From CAZKWG01 sp964615375 (GTDB lineage Bacteria > Myxococcota_A > UBA796 > CAZKWG01): a stretch of 64,000 nt of DNA. Location: contig CAZTOW010000014.1 in NCBI GenBank assembly GCA_964615375.1, positions 1-64,000 on the forward strand, given 5' to 3'. This document shows positions 7,709 through 17,500 of the stretch, one piece after another. The notes beneath the pieces were generated by a model. That model saw nothing but the letters and a program-made list of their open reading frames with translations, did not search any database and had not been told where the DNA came from. The position numbers and the translations under genes are program-made. How positions within the stretch are numbered: position 1 is the first letter of the stretch; every line of letters starts with the position of its first letter.

Positions 7709-10483
7709 GTGTCCGGCATGCTGACCCTGCTCCTGCTCGTGTTGACCGCCCTCGCCGCCCCTCCCACCTGGGAGCAGACCCTGGAGGGCGCGCTGCCGGG
7801 CATCGTCGCCATCCGGGTCACGACCACCCGCGCCTTCGACACGGAGATGCCGCGCAGCTCGGTGGCGACCGGCTTCGTGGTGGACGCCGAGCGCGGCCTG
7901 ATCCTGACCAACCGCCACGTCGTCAGCCCCGCGCCGGTCATCGCCGAGGCGGTCTTCTCCAACAACGAGGAGGTCCCCCTCACCCCGGTCTACCGCGACC
8001 CCATCCACGACTTCGGGATCTTCCGCTACGACCCGGCCCAGGTGCGCTTCATGAAGCCCGTCGCCCTCCCGCTCGCCCCCGAGGGCGCCCGCGTGGGGGT
8101 GGAGATCCGGGTGGTGGGCAACGACGCGGGAGAGAAGACCTCCATCCTGGCCGGGACCCTGGCGAGGCTCGATCGGGACGCGCCCTCCTACGGGATCGGG
8201 AGCTACAACGACTTCAACACCTTCTACTACCAGGCCGCCTCCAGCACGAGCGGGGGCAGCAGCGGCTCGCCGGTGCTGGACATCCAGGGTCGGGTGATCG
8301 CGCTGAACGCCGGGGCGCGCAAGGACGCGGCCTCGAGCTTCTTCCTGCCCCTCGATCGCGTGGTCTGGGCGCTCGACTACATCGATCGTGGGCAGCCGGT
8401 CCCCCGCGGGACGGTGCAGGCGGTCTTCCGGCACCGCCCCTACGACGAGGTGCGGCGGCTGGGCGTGCGCGCGGAGACGGAGTCGGCGTTTCGCGCGGAC
8501 TTCCCGGCGTCTACGGGGATGCTGACGGTGGACGCGACCGTGCCCCAGGGGCCCGCCTGGCAGCGCCTGGAGCCCGGAGACGTGCTGCTGCGCGTGGACG
8601 GCCGGGCCATCAACGGCTTCGTCCCCCTGGACGCCGTGCTGGACGATCACGTCGGTCAGGAGCTGGTCTTCGACATCGAGCGCGGCGGGGCGCCGATGAG
8701 CGTCCCCGTGCGGGTGCAGGATCTGCACACGGTGGCGCCCTCGGAGTACCTCGAGCTCAGCGGCGGCGTGCTCAACCCGATCTCCCTGCAGCTCGCCCGC
8801 GCCTACTCGGTGCCCACGGGGGGCGTGGTGGTGGCCGCCAGCGGCTACGCGCTGAACAACGCGGGACTGGGGCGCGGCTCGGTGCTGCTCTCGGTGGGAG
8901 ACCAGCAGACCCCCGATCTGAACGCCCTGGAGGCGGCGCTGGCCCGGCTCCCCGACGGCGCCCGGGTGCCGGTGCGCTACACGACCCTGGCCAACCCGCG
9001 CCTCTCCGCGGTGACCGTGCTGGAGGTGGACCGACGCTGGTTCCCGCTCCAGCGCTGCGCGCGCGAAGACCAGAGCGGACTCTGGCCCTGCCGGCCCGTC
9101 GCGGCGCCCGCCGAGGCCCCGAGCCCGGCCGAGCCCGCCAGCTTCACCTTCCCCGAGGCCCGCGGTCGGGTGGCCCGCGCCCTGTCGCGCTCGCTGGTCG
9201 GCGTGAGCTTCTCCGTGCCCTATCAGGTGGACGGGGTCTACGGGACCCGCTTCCGGGGCAGCGGGCTCATCGTGGACGCCGAGCGGGGGCTGGTGGTGGT
9301 GGACCGCGACACGGTGCCCATCGGCATCGGCGACCTGCGCCTGACCTTCGGCGGTCAGGTGGAGACCTCGGGCCGGGTCGTCTACGTCCACCCCGAGCAC
9401 AACATCGCGATCATCGCCTACGATCCGGCCTCTCTCGCCGGGGACGCCCCCCGCTCGGCCCGGCTGCGCGACCGCCCCCTGAAGCCGGGCGACGCGGTCT
9501 GGCACGTCGGGCTGGACGACGATCAGCGGCTGGTCTCGCGGCACAGCGCGCTGTCCCGCGTGGAGTCGCTCGAGCTCGGGCTCCCCGCCCCTCCGACCTT
9601 CCGGGAGACCAACCTGGACGTGGCGGTGCCCGGCGACGCGGCGCCCTCCATGGGCGGGGTGCTGGCCGACCGGCGCGGGCGGGTGCTGGCCCTGTGGGCC
9701 TCCTTCGTCGATCTGAGCGGGAAGGACCGGCGCGGGAGCTTCTACGGGCTGCCCATCGGGCTGGTGGACGACGTGCTGGACCCGCTGATCGCCGGGCAGG
9801 AGCCCGTCTGGCGCACGCTGGGCGTGGAGCTCAGGCCCGCGCCGCTGTCCAAGGCGCGAGAGCTCGGCCTCAACGACGCCCAGAGCGCGGCGCTGCGAGA
9901 GCACGCGCCCCAGGACCCCCGCGCCCTCGTCGTGGTGCGCGTCGCCTCCGACTCCCCGGCGAAGGGCGTGCTGATGGAGGGCGATCTGGTGATCGCGGTG
10001 GACGGGCGCCCGGTCACGCGCTTCCGCGAGCTCGAGCTGGCCGCCCAGCAGGAGCGCGTACCGCTGACCGTGGTGCGCATGGGGCAGACCCTCCCCCTGG
10101 AGGTGCCCACGCAGGCCCTGGCCTCCGACGCGCTCTCCCAGGCGCTGGTCTGGTCCGGCGCGCTGCTCCAGCCGGTCCCGCGGGCGGCGAGGTCTCAGCG
10201 CGGCGCCCCCGCCGACGGCGTCTACGTGTCCTTCACCTGGTACGGCTCCCCCGCCGCCCGCTACGGGCTGGCCAGCACCACGCGCATCCTGGCCGTGGAC
10301 GGGACGCCGACCCCGGATCTGGCCAGCTTCCAGGCCGCTGTCCAGGGGCGCGCCGACCGCAGCGCCGTGCGCCTGCGCGTCGAGGATCTGGACGGAGAGC
10401 TGGACCTCATCACGCTGAAGCTGGATCTCGCCTCCTGGCCCACCAGCGCGCTGGGGCCGGAGGGGCTGCGACCTGCCCCGTAG
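7706..10483 (+). CDS. Deg7/Nma111-type tandem HtrA protease with PDZ domains
   Basis: A 925-aa exported serine protease. A hydrophobic signal (MLTLLLLVLTALA) precedes a first trypsin-like domain with a complete triad: H71 in TNRHV, D102 in HDFG and S186 in GGSSGSP. A PDZ domain (EPGDVLLRVDG) and a V-Q-D-L-H region follow. From residue ~490 there is a second trypsin-like domain in which the histidine position reads DRD and the serine loop reads APSMGG, so it is inactive. Two more PDZ-like segments close the protein. This double-protease order with motifs such as SSTSGGSSGSPV is the layout I know from plant DEG7 and yeast Nma111, rather than from DegP/DegS. ATG 7706 has GGAG 11 nt upstream; ATG 7718 is an alternative. 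A role in envelope protein quality control is inferred. Confidence 0.88.
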   Translation: MVSGMLTLLLLVLTALAAPPTWEQTLEGALPGIVAIRVTTTRAFDTEMPRSSVATGFVVDAERGLILTNRHVVSPAPVIAEAVFSNNEEVPLTPVYRDPIHDFGIFRYDPAQVRFMKPVALPLAPEGARVGVEIRVVGNDAGEKTSILAGTLARLDRDAPSYGIGSYNDFNTFYYQAASSTSGGSSGSPVLDIQGRVIALNAGARKDAASSFFLPLDRVVWALDYIDRGQPVPRGTVQAVFRHRPYDEVRRLGVRAETESAFRADFPASTGMLTVDATVPQGPAWQRLEPGDVLLRVDGRAINGFVPLDAVLDDHVGQELVFDIERGGAPMSVPVRVQDLHTVAPSEYLELSGGVLNPISLQLARAYSVPTGGVVVAASGYALNNAGLGRGSVLLSVGDQQTPDLNALEAALARLPDGARVPVRYTTLANPRLSAVTVLEVDRRWFPLQRCAREDQSGLWPCRPVAAPAEAPSPAEPASFTFPEARGRVARALSRSLVGVSFSVPYQVDGVYGTRFRGSGLIVDAERGLVVVDRDTVPIGIGDLRLTFGGQVETSGRVVYVHPEHNIAIIAYDPASLAGDAPRSARLRDRPLKPGDAVWHVGLDDDQRLVSRHSALSRVESLELGLPAPPTFRETNLDVAVPGDAAPSMGGVLADRRGRVLALWASFVDLSGKDRRGSFYGLPIGLVDDVLDPLIAGQEPVWRTLGVELRPAPLSKARELGLNDAQSAALREHAPQDPRALVVVRVASDSPAKGVLMEGDLVIAVDGRPVTRFRELELAAQQERVPLTVVRMGQTLPLEVPTQALASDALSQALVWSGALLQPVPRAARSQRGAPADGVYVSFTWYGSPAARYGLASTTRILAVDGTPTPDLASFQAAVQGRADRSAVRLRVEDLDGELDLITLKLDLASWPTSALGPEGLRPAP

Positions 10484-10517
10484 CGGGAGCGGCTCGACCG
10501 CGTTAAATGGCCGGGCC

Positions 10518-10877
10518 ATGCGCGTCGAGATCACCCAGAGCTTCCGCTTCGAGGCCGCCCACTTCCTGCCCAACGTGCCGCCGGGGCACCGCTGCATTCG
10601 CGTCCACGGCCACTCCTACAAGGTGGACGTGAGCGTCAGCGGCCCGCTGGACCCGCACACGGGCTGGGTGGTGGACTTCTACGACATCGAGGCCGCCTTC
10701 CGGCCCCTGCTCCAGACCCTGGACCACCACCTCCTGAACGAGATCCCCGGCCTGGAGAACCCCACGGCCGAGCACATCGCGGTCTGGATCTGGGAGCGCC
10801 TGCAGCCGGGCCTCAGCGGCCTGGTCAGCGTGACCGTCCACGAGACGGAGCACAGCCGGGCCACCGTGAGCGGCTGA
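10518..10877 (+). CDS. queD: 6-carboxy-5,6,7,8-tetrahydropterin synthase (QueD/PTPS family)
   Basis: A 119-aa enzyme of the PTPS fold that converts dihydroneopterin triphosphate to 6-carboxytetrahydropterin in queuosine (7-deazaguanine) synthesis. Zinc ligands H15, H30 and H32 and the catalytic C26 (C-x-x-x-HGH) are present, as is the late glutamate in T-V-H-E-T-E. The length is normal for QueD. No other queuosine gene is in the window. It starts 34 bp after the protease gene and ends 4 bp before the convergent addA-like gene. A PTPS paralog with a different pterin substrate is possible, but QueD is favoured by the C-x-x-x-HGH spacing. Confidence 0.9.
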   Translation: MRVEITQSFRFEAAHFLPNVPPGHRCIRVHGHSYKVDVSVSGPLDPHTGWVVDFYDIEAAFRPLLQTLDHHLLNEIPGLENPTAEHIAVWIWERLQPGLSGLVSVTVHETEHSRATVSG

Positions 10878-10881
10878 AGCC

Positions 10882-13800
10882 TCAGACGAAGCTGAGGATC
10901 TCGCCGCTCCGCAGGTACCAGAGCTCCAGCCGGGGCCGCGCGCCCAGCGCCGCCTCCAGCGCGTCCTGGTAGATCCGCCCCTGGGCGGCCAGGCCCCTGG
11001 CGCCCTCCTCCAGCGCCGACGGGTCCGCCGGGGTGGGCTCGAGCCGGTAGTCCACCACCACCAGCCCCCCCTCAGGCTCGCGGTAGAGCAGGTCCATCGT
11101 GCCCGTGACGAAGCCCACCGGGCGGGGCTCCTCGGCCCCGGCGGCCTCCGCGGGCAGCAGCACGGGGAGCGCGCGGGCCAGGACGGAGGGCCCGAGCGTG
11201 AAGATCCGCTCCAGCAGCGGGCCCTCGGCGAGGCGCTCCAGCAGATCGCGGGCCCGCGCCTCCGCCTTCGGGAGGTCGTCCGGCCCGACCAGCGCCCGCA
11301 GGTAGCCGGCGAGCCGGCCGCGCTGCCGCTCGGTCTCGTCCTCGAGCGAGCTCTCCAGGTCCAGGGTCTCCAGCGCGCGGTGGATGGCGCTGCCCACGGC
11401 CAGCTCCAGGCGCTCGGCCAGCTCCAGCGGATCGCCCCCGCCCGCGCCCATCCCCTCGTCCCCCGCCCGATCATCGGCGAAGCGCCGCTCGGCCACGCTG
11501 GCCCGCAGGAGCTCGTGGGTCTCCGCGGCGGCCACCGTGCCCAGGGGGCGCTTCTCCAGCGCCTCGGCCCGCGCCCGCGCCGCGACCAGCGCCTGCTGGT
11601 GCCGCGCCACCTCCTCGGGGTCCACCACCCGCCCGGCCCCGCGCGCGCTCGAGGAGATCGGCTCCAGCGGGGCGGTCTGGAGCCCGAGGAAGGCCCAGCT
11701 CGCCCCTGACTCCTGGACCCGATCCGCCTCCGTCCGCCCGAGGATCCGCATGTGACCGGCCAGATCTGGCAGCCCGCGGAGCGAGAGCAGGCGGGCGTGG
11801 GTGTCGGCGCGCTCGGCGTCCACCTCCTCCCACGGCAGGTCCCCCGCCAGCACCAGGCGCTCCTTGGCCCGGGTCATCGCCACGTAGAGCGTGCGCACCC
11901 GCTCGGCCTGCGACACCCGCGCGGTGCGGGCCTCGACGTGGTCCCAGCCCAGGGTCGGCGCGCCGAAGAGCCGGTACTCCCAGCGCTCCCCGCGCCCGCT
12001 GCCCTCCGCGTCCCAGGCCGCCGCCTGGGTCAGCGTGCGGTCGCGCTCCTGGTCCTCCTTGTGGGTCTGGAGCACGTAGACGTGGTCGAAGTCCAGGCCC
12101 TTGGACTTGTGGATGGTCATGACCTGGACCGCGTCGCCCGCGGTCTCCTTGGGGCGCCCCTCCTCGGCCTCGCGCGACTCCGCCACGCTGCGCCGCAGGC
12201 TGCGCAGCAGGGCCTGGGGGTCGCCGCCGTCGCGCTCCAGGGCCTCGGTGAGCGTGCGGAAGAAGCGCTCCAGGTTGGCCAGGCGGTAGTGGCCCTGGTA
12301 GCGGGCGGCCTCGGTGGCCTCCAGCAGGAAGCGCGCGCGCAGCCGCTCCACCCAGGCGTCCGCGGGCAGGTGCTCCAGGCTCTCGCGGAGCTCGGCGATG
12401 CCCAGCGCGGCGGCGATCAGGCTCTGCTCCCAGCCGCTCAGGGCGTGGAGGCCGGGGACCTCGATGGGGAGCTCGCGCGCCGCCTGCCGCACCGATCGGG
12501 CGATGGCCTCGAGCCGCTCCGGGTCCGGGCCGAAGAGCTCGCTCATCTGGCCGGGGAGGCCCTGGGACCACAGCGGGATGAGGGCCGCGTCGGGCACGCC
12601 GACCGCGGGCGAGCGCAGCACGGTGAGCAGCGCGAGGTGGTCGTTGGGGTCCAGGATGCAGCGGACGAAGGCGGCGGCGTCGATGATCTCGCGGCGGCGG
12701 TAGTAGCTCTTGTCGCGCTCGACGGCGTAGGGGATGTTCGCGTCGCGCAGCGCGCTCAGCACGACGTCCAGGTGCCCCGTGCTGCGCAGGAGCACCGCCG
12801 CCTGCTTCCAGGAGAGCCCGCGCTGGCGGTGCAGGGCCAGCAGGTCGCGGGCAAGGGCCTGGGCCTCGCGCTCGATGGCCTCCGTGGACCTCGTCTTCTT
12901 CGCCGGCCCGTCGCCCGAGGGGTCGGGGGTCCAGCTCACCCAGTACTCCACGGGCGCCCAGGGCTCCGGCCCGAAGCCCGGGTTGTTCATGGTGTTCTCG
13001 CCGGGCAGCAGGGGCACGAAGGGCGGCTGCACGCCCTCCTCCGGCCGCATGGCGCGCTCGTGGACCGCCGCGACCTCCTCCAGGATCACGGGGGCGGAGC
13101 GGTAGTTGACGACCAGCGAGAGGTGCTGGCCGCCGTGCTGCAGGACGAGGTCGGCGAAGTCCTGGTAGGCGCGCAGGTCCGCGCTGCGCCAGCCGTAGAT
13201 GGACTGCTTCGGGTCGCCCACCAGGAAGAGGCCCGGGCGCTCCTCGGGCGGACCCTCCAGAGAGATCAGACGCACGACGTCGCACTGGATTCGATCGGTG
13301 TCCTGGAATTCGTCCACCAGGAGCTGGTCGATCTCCAGGCGCAGGCGCCGGGTCACGTCCGGGCGGGCCCGCAGGAGGTCGCGGGCGTCGCGGAGCATGG
13401 CGCTGAAGGTCTCCACGCCGCGGGAGCGGAGCATGCGCTCGAGCTCGTGGAGCAGCGGGCCGAGCGCGGCGCGGGCCAGGGTGAGCAGGGCGGGCTTCAG
13501 GCGGGTGACGTGGCGCAGCAGGCGGTGGAGGGCGCGGGCCTCCACCCGGAGCTCGGGCTCGATGTGGTCCAGGGCCTCGCGCTCGGTCTGCCCCAGCTCC
13601 CCGCGGGCCCAGCTCGACAGATGCTTCTCCAGGTTCTCCGGGAAGAGCTCGGCGGTCCAGAGCTGGAGCTCCTCGATGGCGGGGAGGCCGGCGGCGCCGA
13701 GGCGCTCCAGCAGAGCGTCCAGGGAGGCGACGATGGCCAGCGCGCTCTTCACCCGGTCCTTGCGCACCGCCCCCAGGCGCGGGGCCAGCAGGTCGCGCAC

Positions 13801-14571
13801 GAGCTCGGCGTGGCCCTCCAGGCGGGCGAGCAGGGGCCGGATGTGCTCGGGCGAGAGCGGATCGTCGTCCAGCGCGTGGGCCGGGACCGCCTCCCGGGCG
13901 AGCGCCTCGAGCGCCGTCGCCAGCTCCTGCGGGCCGAAGCCGGCCGAGGCCAGCGCGAGGGCGGCGGCGTCCCCCGGCTCGCTGTAGAGCTCCTTGAGCC
14001 GCCCCTCCACCAGCTCCCGGCAGAGCGAGCGGAGCTGCTCGCCGTCGGCGTCGATCTCGAAGCGCGGGTGGAGCCCGGCCTCCAGCGGCCAGGTCACCAG
14101 GAGCCGGCGGCAGAAGGCGTGGATGGTGCGCACAACGAGCTGATCGAGGGCGCCCAGCAGGGCCCGCGCCCGCCCCCGCCGGAGCTCCGGGTCCGTAGGG
14201 AGCAGGTCGGGGTCCAGCCCGCGGGGCACGCGCCCGTCCTCGATGACGGAGAGGCCCTCGCCCACCCGCGCCGCCATCTCCGCCGCCGCCGCCTCGGTGA
14301 ACGTGATCGCGACCACGCCGCCCATCACCCGCGCCGCGATCCGGTCGGGCTCCGGCTCGGGGGCGCCGGGGCGGAAGCGGGCGCGCTCGCGGAGCCGCCC
14401 CTCGATCTGGGACCAGCCCGGCCCCATCACCCAGGCCAGCACCCGGGCCACCAGGGTGGTGGTCTTGCCCGTCCCCGCGCCAGCCTCCACCAGGAGCGGA
14501 CGTTGGAACTCGATCTGCGCCGTCTTCCGGGCCATGGCGTCGCGCGCCCGACCGTCCATGCGCGCGCTCAC
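10882..14571 (-). CDS. addA: AddA/RecB-like UvrD-family helicase subunit with substituted nuclease motif
   Basis: A 1229-aa subunit of a double-strand-break end-resection complex. It has superfamily-1 helicase motifs: Walker A GAGTGKT (31-37), DEFQDTD Walker B, and the late helicase motif TIHKSKGLDFD. The C-terminal PD-(D/E)XK nuclease region is recognisable (MDLL with D1160, then VVVDYR), but the catalytic lysine of the usual DYK is arginine (R1176), so nuclease activity here may be lost. The start is GTG 14571, which overlaps the TGA of the upstream addB-like gene (GTGA); ATG 14559 is the alternative. The order addB then addA and the overlap are those of AddAB operons. RecB is the other family it could be placed in; the partner's features favour AddAB. 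Confidence 0.9.
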   Translation of the reverse strand: MSARMDGRARDAMARKTAQIEFQRPLLVEAGAGTGKTTTLVARVLAWVMGPGWSQIEGRLRERARFRPGAPEPEPDRIAARVMGGVVAITFTEAAAAEMAARVGEGLSVIEDGRVPRGLDPDLLPTDPELRRGRARALLGALDQLVVRTIHAFCRRLLVTWPLEAGLHPRFEIDADGEQLRSLCRELVEGRLKELYSEPGDAAALALASAGFGPQELATALEALAREAVPAHALDDDPLSPEHIRPLLARLEGHAELVRDLLAPRLGAVRKDRVKSALAIVASLDALLERLGAAGLPAIEELQLWTAELFPENLEKHLSSWARGELGQTEREALDHIEPELRVEARALHRLLRHVTRLKPALLTLARAALGPLLHELERMLRSRGVETFSAMLRDARDLLRARPDVTRRLRLEIDQLLVDEFQDTDRIQCDVVRLISLEGPPEERPGLFLVGDPKQSIYGWRSADLRAYQDFADLVLQHGGQHLSLVVNYRSAPVILEEVAAVHERAMRPEEGVQPPFVPLLPGENTMNNPGFGPEPWAPVEYWVSWTPDPSGDGPAKKTRSTEAIEREAQALARDLLALHRQRGLSWKQAAVLLRSTGHLDVVLSALRDANIPYAVERDKSYYRRREIIDAAAFVRCILDPNDHLALLTVLRSPAVGVPDAALIPLWSQGLPGQMSELFGPDPERLEAIARSVRQAARELPIEVPGLHALSGWEQSLIAAALGIAELRESLEHLPADAWVERLRARFLLEATEAARYQGHYRLANLERFFRTLTEALERDGGDPQALLRSLRRSVAESREAEEGRPKETAGDAVQVMTIHKSKGLDFDHVYVLQTHKEDQERDRTLTQAAAWDAEGSGRGERWEYRLFGAPTLGWDHVEARTARVSQAERVRTLYVAMTRAKERLVLAGDLPWEEVDAERADTHARLLSLRGLPDLAGHMRILGRTEADRVQESGASWAFLGLQTAPLEPISSSARGAGRVVDPEEVARHQQALVAARARAEALEKRPLGTVAAAETHELLRASVAERRFADDRAGDEGMGAGGGDPLELAERLELAVGSAIHRALETLDLESSLEDETERQRGRLAGYLRALVGPDDLPKAEARARDLLERLAEGPLLERIFTLGPSVLARALPVLLPAEAAGAEEPRPVGFVTGTMDLLYREPEGGLVVVDYRLEPTPADPSALEEGARGLAAQGRIYQDALEAALGARPRLELWYLRSGEILSFV

Positions 14572-17500
14572 GGCTTCTCCACGGGGCCTGCGTCCTGGCC
14601 GATGGTCCAGACGGAGAGGGCGGCCTGCTGCTCCACGGGCAACGCCACCCCCTCGTCCCGTTGAGAGGTGGCCGCCTTCGCCCAGGCCATGAGGCGCCCG
14701 CGGGCCCCCGAGTCCCCGCGCAGGCAGGCCTGGGCGACCTCACAGCGCGCGCAGCGGGCGGGCTCCTTGTTCTCGGAGGGCTCGACCAGGCGGGGGAAGA
14801 AGCTGCCGCGATCCCAGGCGGAGAGCACGGTGCGGGTGGCGGACTCGAAGGCCTCGGCGAAGGGGGCCTCGTTCGCCCCCACGGCGTAGTCGCGCAGCGC
14901 GTCGTCCAGCTCCGGCTTCAGGTAGAGGTAACGGCCCTCCGCGCCCTCGTCCCCCGCCGCCAGCGCGTAGGCCACGGCCTGGAGGTGCTGTCCCTCGCGC
15001 ACCCGCCCCAGCAGGTGCTCCCGCCGCTTGCCCTCGGTCTTCGCCTTGGACGGCCCGCGCCCGGTCTTGTAGTCGGTGATGCGCAGCGCCCCGCCCGGCC
15101 CGCGGTCCACCCGGTCCGCCTTGAAGTGGATGACCCGGCGCTTCCCGCTGGCGTCGCGCACCGCCAGCTCGCCGTCGATCTCCACCCCCAGCACGGGCAG
15201 AGGCCCCGCGTCCCAGTCCCGGGCGCGGGCCGCCTCCAGGTAGGGCCGCGCCCGGTCGGTCAGCGCGCGCACGAAGCCGGAGAGCCCGAGCCCCGCCTCC
15301 GTCATCACCTCCTGGGCCGCCGCGGAGAGCAGGGCGTCCAGGCGCTCGGGCTCGGGCCAGGGCACCAGGCGAGGCTCCTGGTCGCGCAGCTCCTCCAGCT
15401 CGGTGGCGCCCTCCGCCAGCCCCTCGGCGACGACCCGCTGGAGCACGAGGTGGACCACGTTGCCCACCATGCGCTCGTCCACGCCGGGGAGCTCCTGCAT
15501 GGGGTCCGGCGGGGCCTGGAGGCGCAGCAGGCGCTCCAGGAAGACCTGCCAGGGGCAGCCGCTCATGCGCTCGACCGTGGTGACGAACATCGGGGAGAGG
15601 CGCGGATCGACGAGCCTGCCCACCTCGCCCACGAAGCCGTAGTAGGGCCCGAGCTCGCTCACCCGCGCGCGCCCCTCCCGGGTGGAGCGATCCGGGTCCA
15701 CCTCGTCCAGCACGCCCACCCGCGCCGCCGCGAGCGCGCGGGGCTCGAGCCCGAGGGAGGGGGCGCCCAGCACCTCGGAGACCATGAGCGGCAGCAGGCT
15801 CCCCCAGCTCTGGCGGCTGCCGTGCAGGGCGGCCAGGAGGACGTGATCGTCCACGGGCAGGAGGCGCCCGGCGGGGGGCGGGCGATCGGCGGAGGCGTAG
15901 AGCGGCGCGACCAGCTCCACGTCCTCGGCGCCCACGGCCCAGCGCAGGCGCTCCACCAGCGGGCTGGGCGGGCGGGCCTTGTTGTCGTCGTCCACGACCT
16001 GCCAGGAGAGCGTGACGTGCTGGCTCGCGCCCAGCAGGCTGGCGAAGAGGTAGCGCTCGGCGTCGAAGGCCTGCTCGCGCAGGGGCAGGTCCTGGAGCAC
16101 GTCGCGCAGGGGGCGCCGCACCGCGTCGGGGAGCAGCGGATCCTCCTGGACGATCCTCGGGAACTGGTCGCGGTTCATGCCCATCAGGAAGAGGTGCCGC
16201 GCCGTGCGCCCCCGGGCCTCAGCCGCGGAGAGCACCGCCACGCCGGCCCCCTGCCCGCCCAGCGGCCCGGCCCCGATGTCGAAGAGGGTGCGCGCCACCA
16301 GCAGCACGATCTCGTCGAGGCGCAGCGAGAAGCGGCGGGGGAACTCGCGCTCCAGGGCGGAGAGGGCGCCGAAGACGGGCGGCATCCCCAGGTAGCTCTG
16401 GTCCCAGCCCAGCTCCTGCTTGAGCAGGGCCTCCAGGTGCTTGCGGTGCTCGGCGAGGCCGGCGGCGGCGGGCCAGCGCTCGAAGCGCTGCACCAGATCC
16501 TTCGCCGCCTGCACCGTGGTGCGCAGCAGCGCCCCGTCCAGCGTGCGCCGGGTCACGACCACGGGGCGCTCGCCCGGCTTCTCCGGCTGCTCGGCGTCCT
16601 CGCTCTCGGCGGCGTCCTCGGGCTCGCCCCCGGGGTCCCAGACGCCCTTTCGCACAGGCAGCGGCCAGCTCTCCCGCCCGGCCAGGATGGCGTCCACGTC
16701 CATGGCCGCCACGTCCGAGAGCCGGGTGGCGCCCAGCGCGCGCAGGGCCAGGCGCAGGTCCCAGAGCCGGACCGGGCGCCAGCGGCGGGGCTGGGCGGTG
16801 CGCTGACCCACGCGCCCGCGAGGCCCCAGCGCGTCCAGCCAGCGATCCATCGAGGCCGCCTCGCGCTCGCGCAGCAGGTCCAGCATGGCGTGGATGCGCC
16901 GCCCCATGCCGCCCGCCGGGGCCAGGGCCCCCACGCCGGAGAAGGGCACGCCCAGCCGGCGGAGGTGCGCGCGCAGCGGCACGCGGAAGGCGCGCAGATC
17001 GCGGGCGGAGAGGATGATCTCCTCGGGCGGGACGCCCCGGTCCAGGAGCTCGCGGACCCGGTGGGCCACCTCCCGGCACTCCTCGTGCGCGCCGGCCGCC
17101 TTGAAGATCTGGAGGCGGGGCGGGCTCGCGCTGAAGCCGCCGGGCTCGGGCTCGGCCGCGCCCAGCACGCGCTCGACCAGGCGGTCGGTGCAGGCCACGC
17201 CCAGATCGGGCTCGTCGGGGTGGGCGGGGTCGCGGGGCTGGTCCACGTAGACCGTGGTGGGGCGCTCGCGGCAGAGCGTCTCCAGCAGGTCCAGGGCCAG
17301 GGCGGGCAGCTCGGAGAAGCCGTAGACCAGCACGGCGCGGGCGGGCAGGGCCAGCTCCGGGTCGGCCTGCAGCGCGTCGCGGGCGCGCTCGTAGAGGGCG
17401 CCTGCCCGGCCGATGTCGAGCTCGTCCATCTCCTCGAGGGTGCGGGCGGCCACGCGCAGGAGGGCGCGGGCGCGGGTGACCTCATCGGGGGTGGCCTGCT

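Noticed and set aside
7670..10597. N-terminal extension of the minus-strand kinase frame
   Set aside because: It is antisense to the Deg7-like protease and has His/Gly/Arg-rich composition; the kinase begins at GTG 7669.
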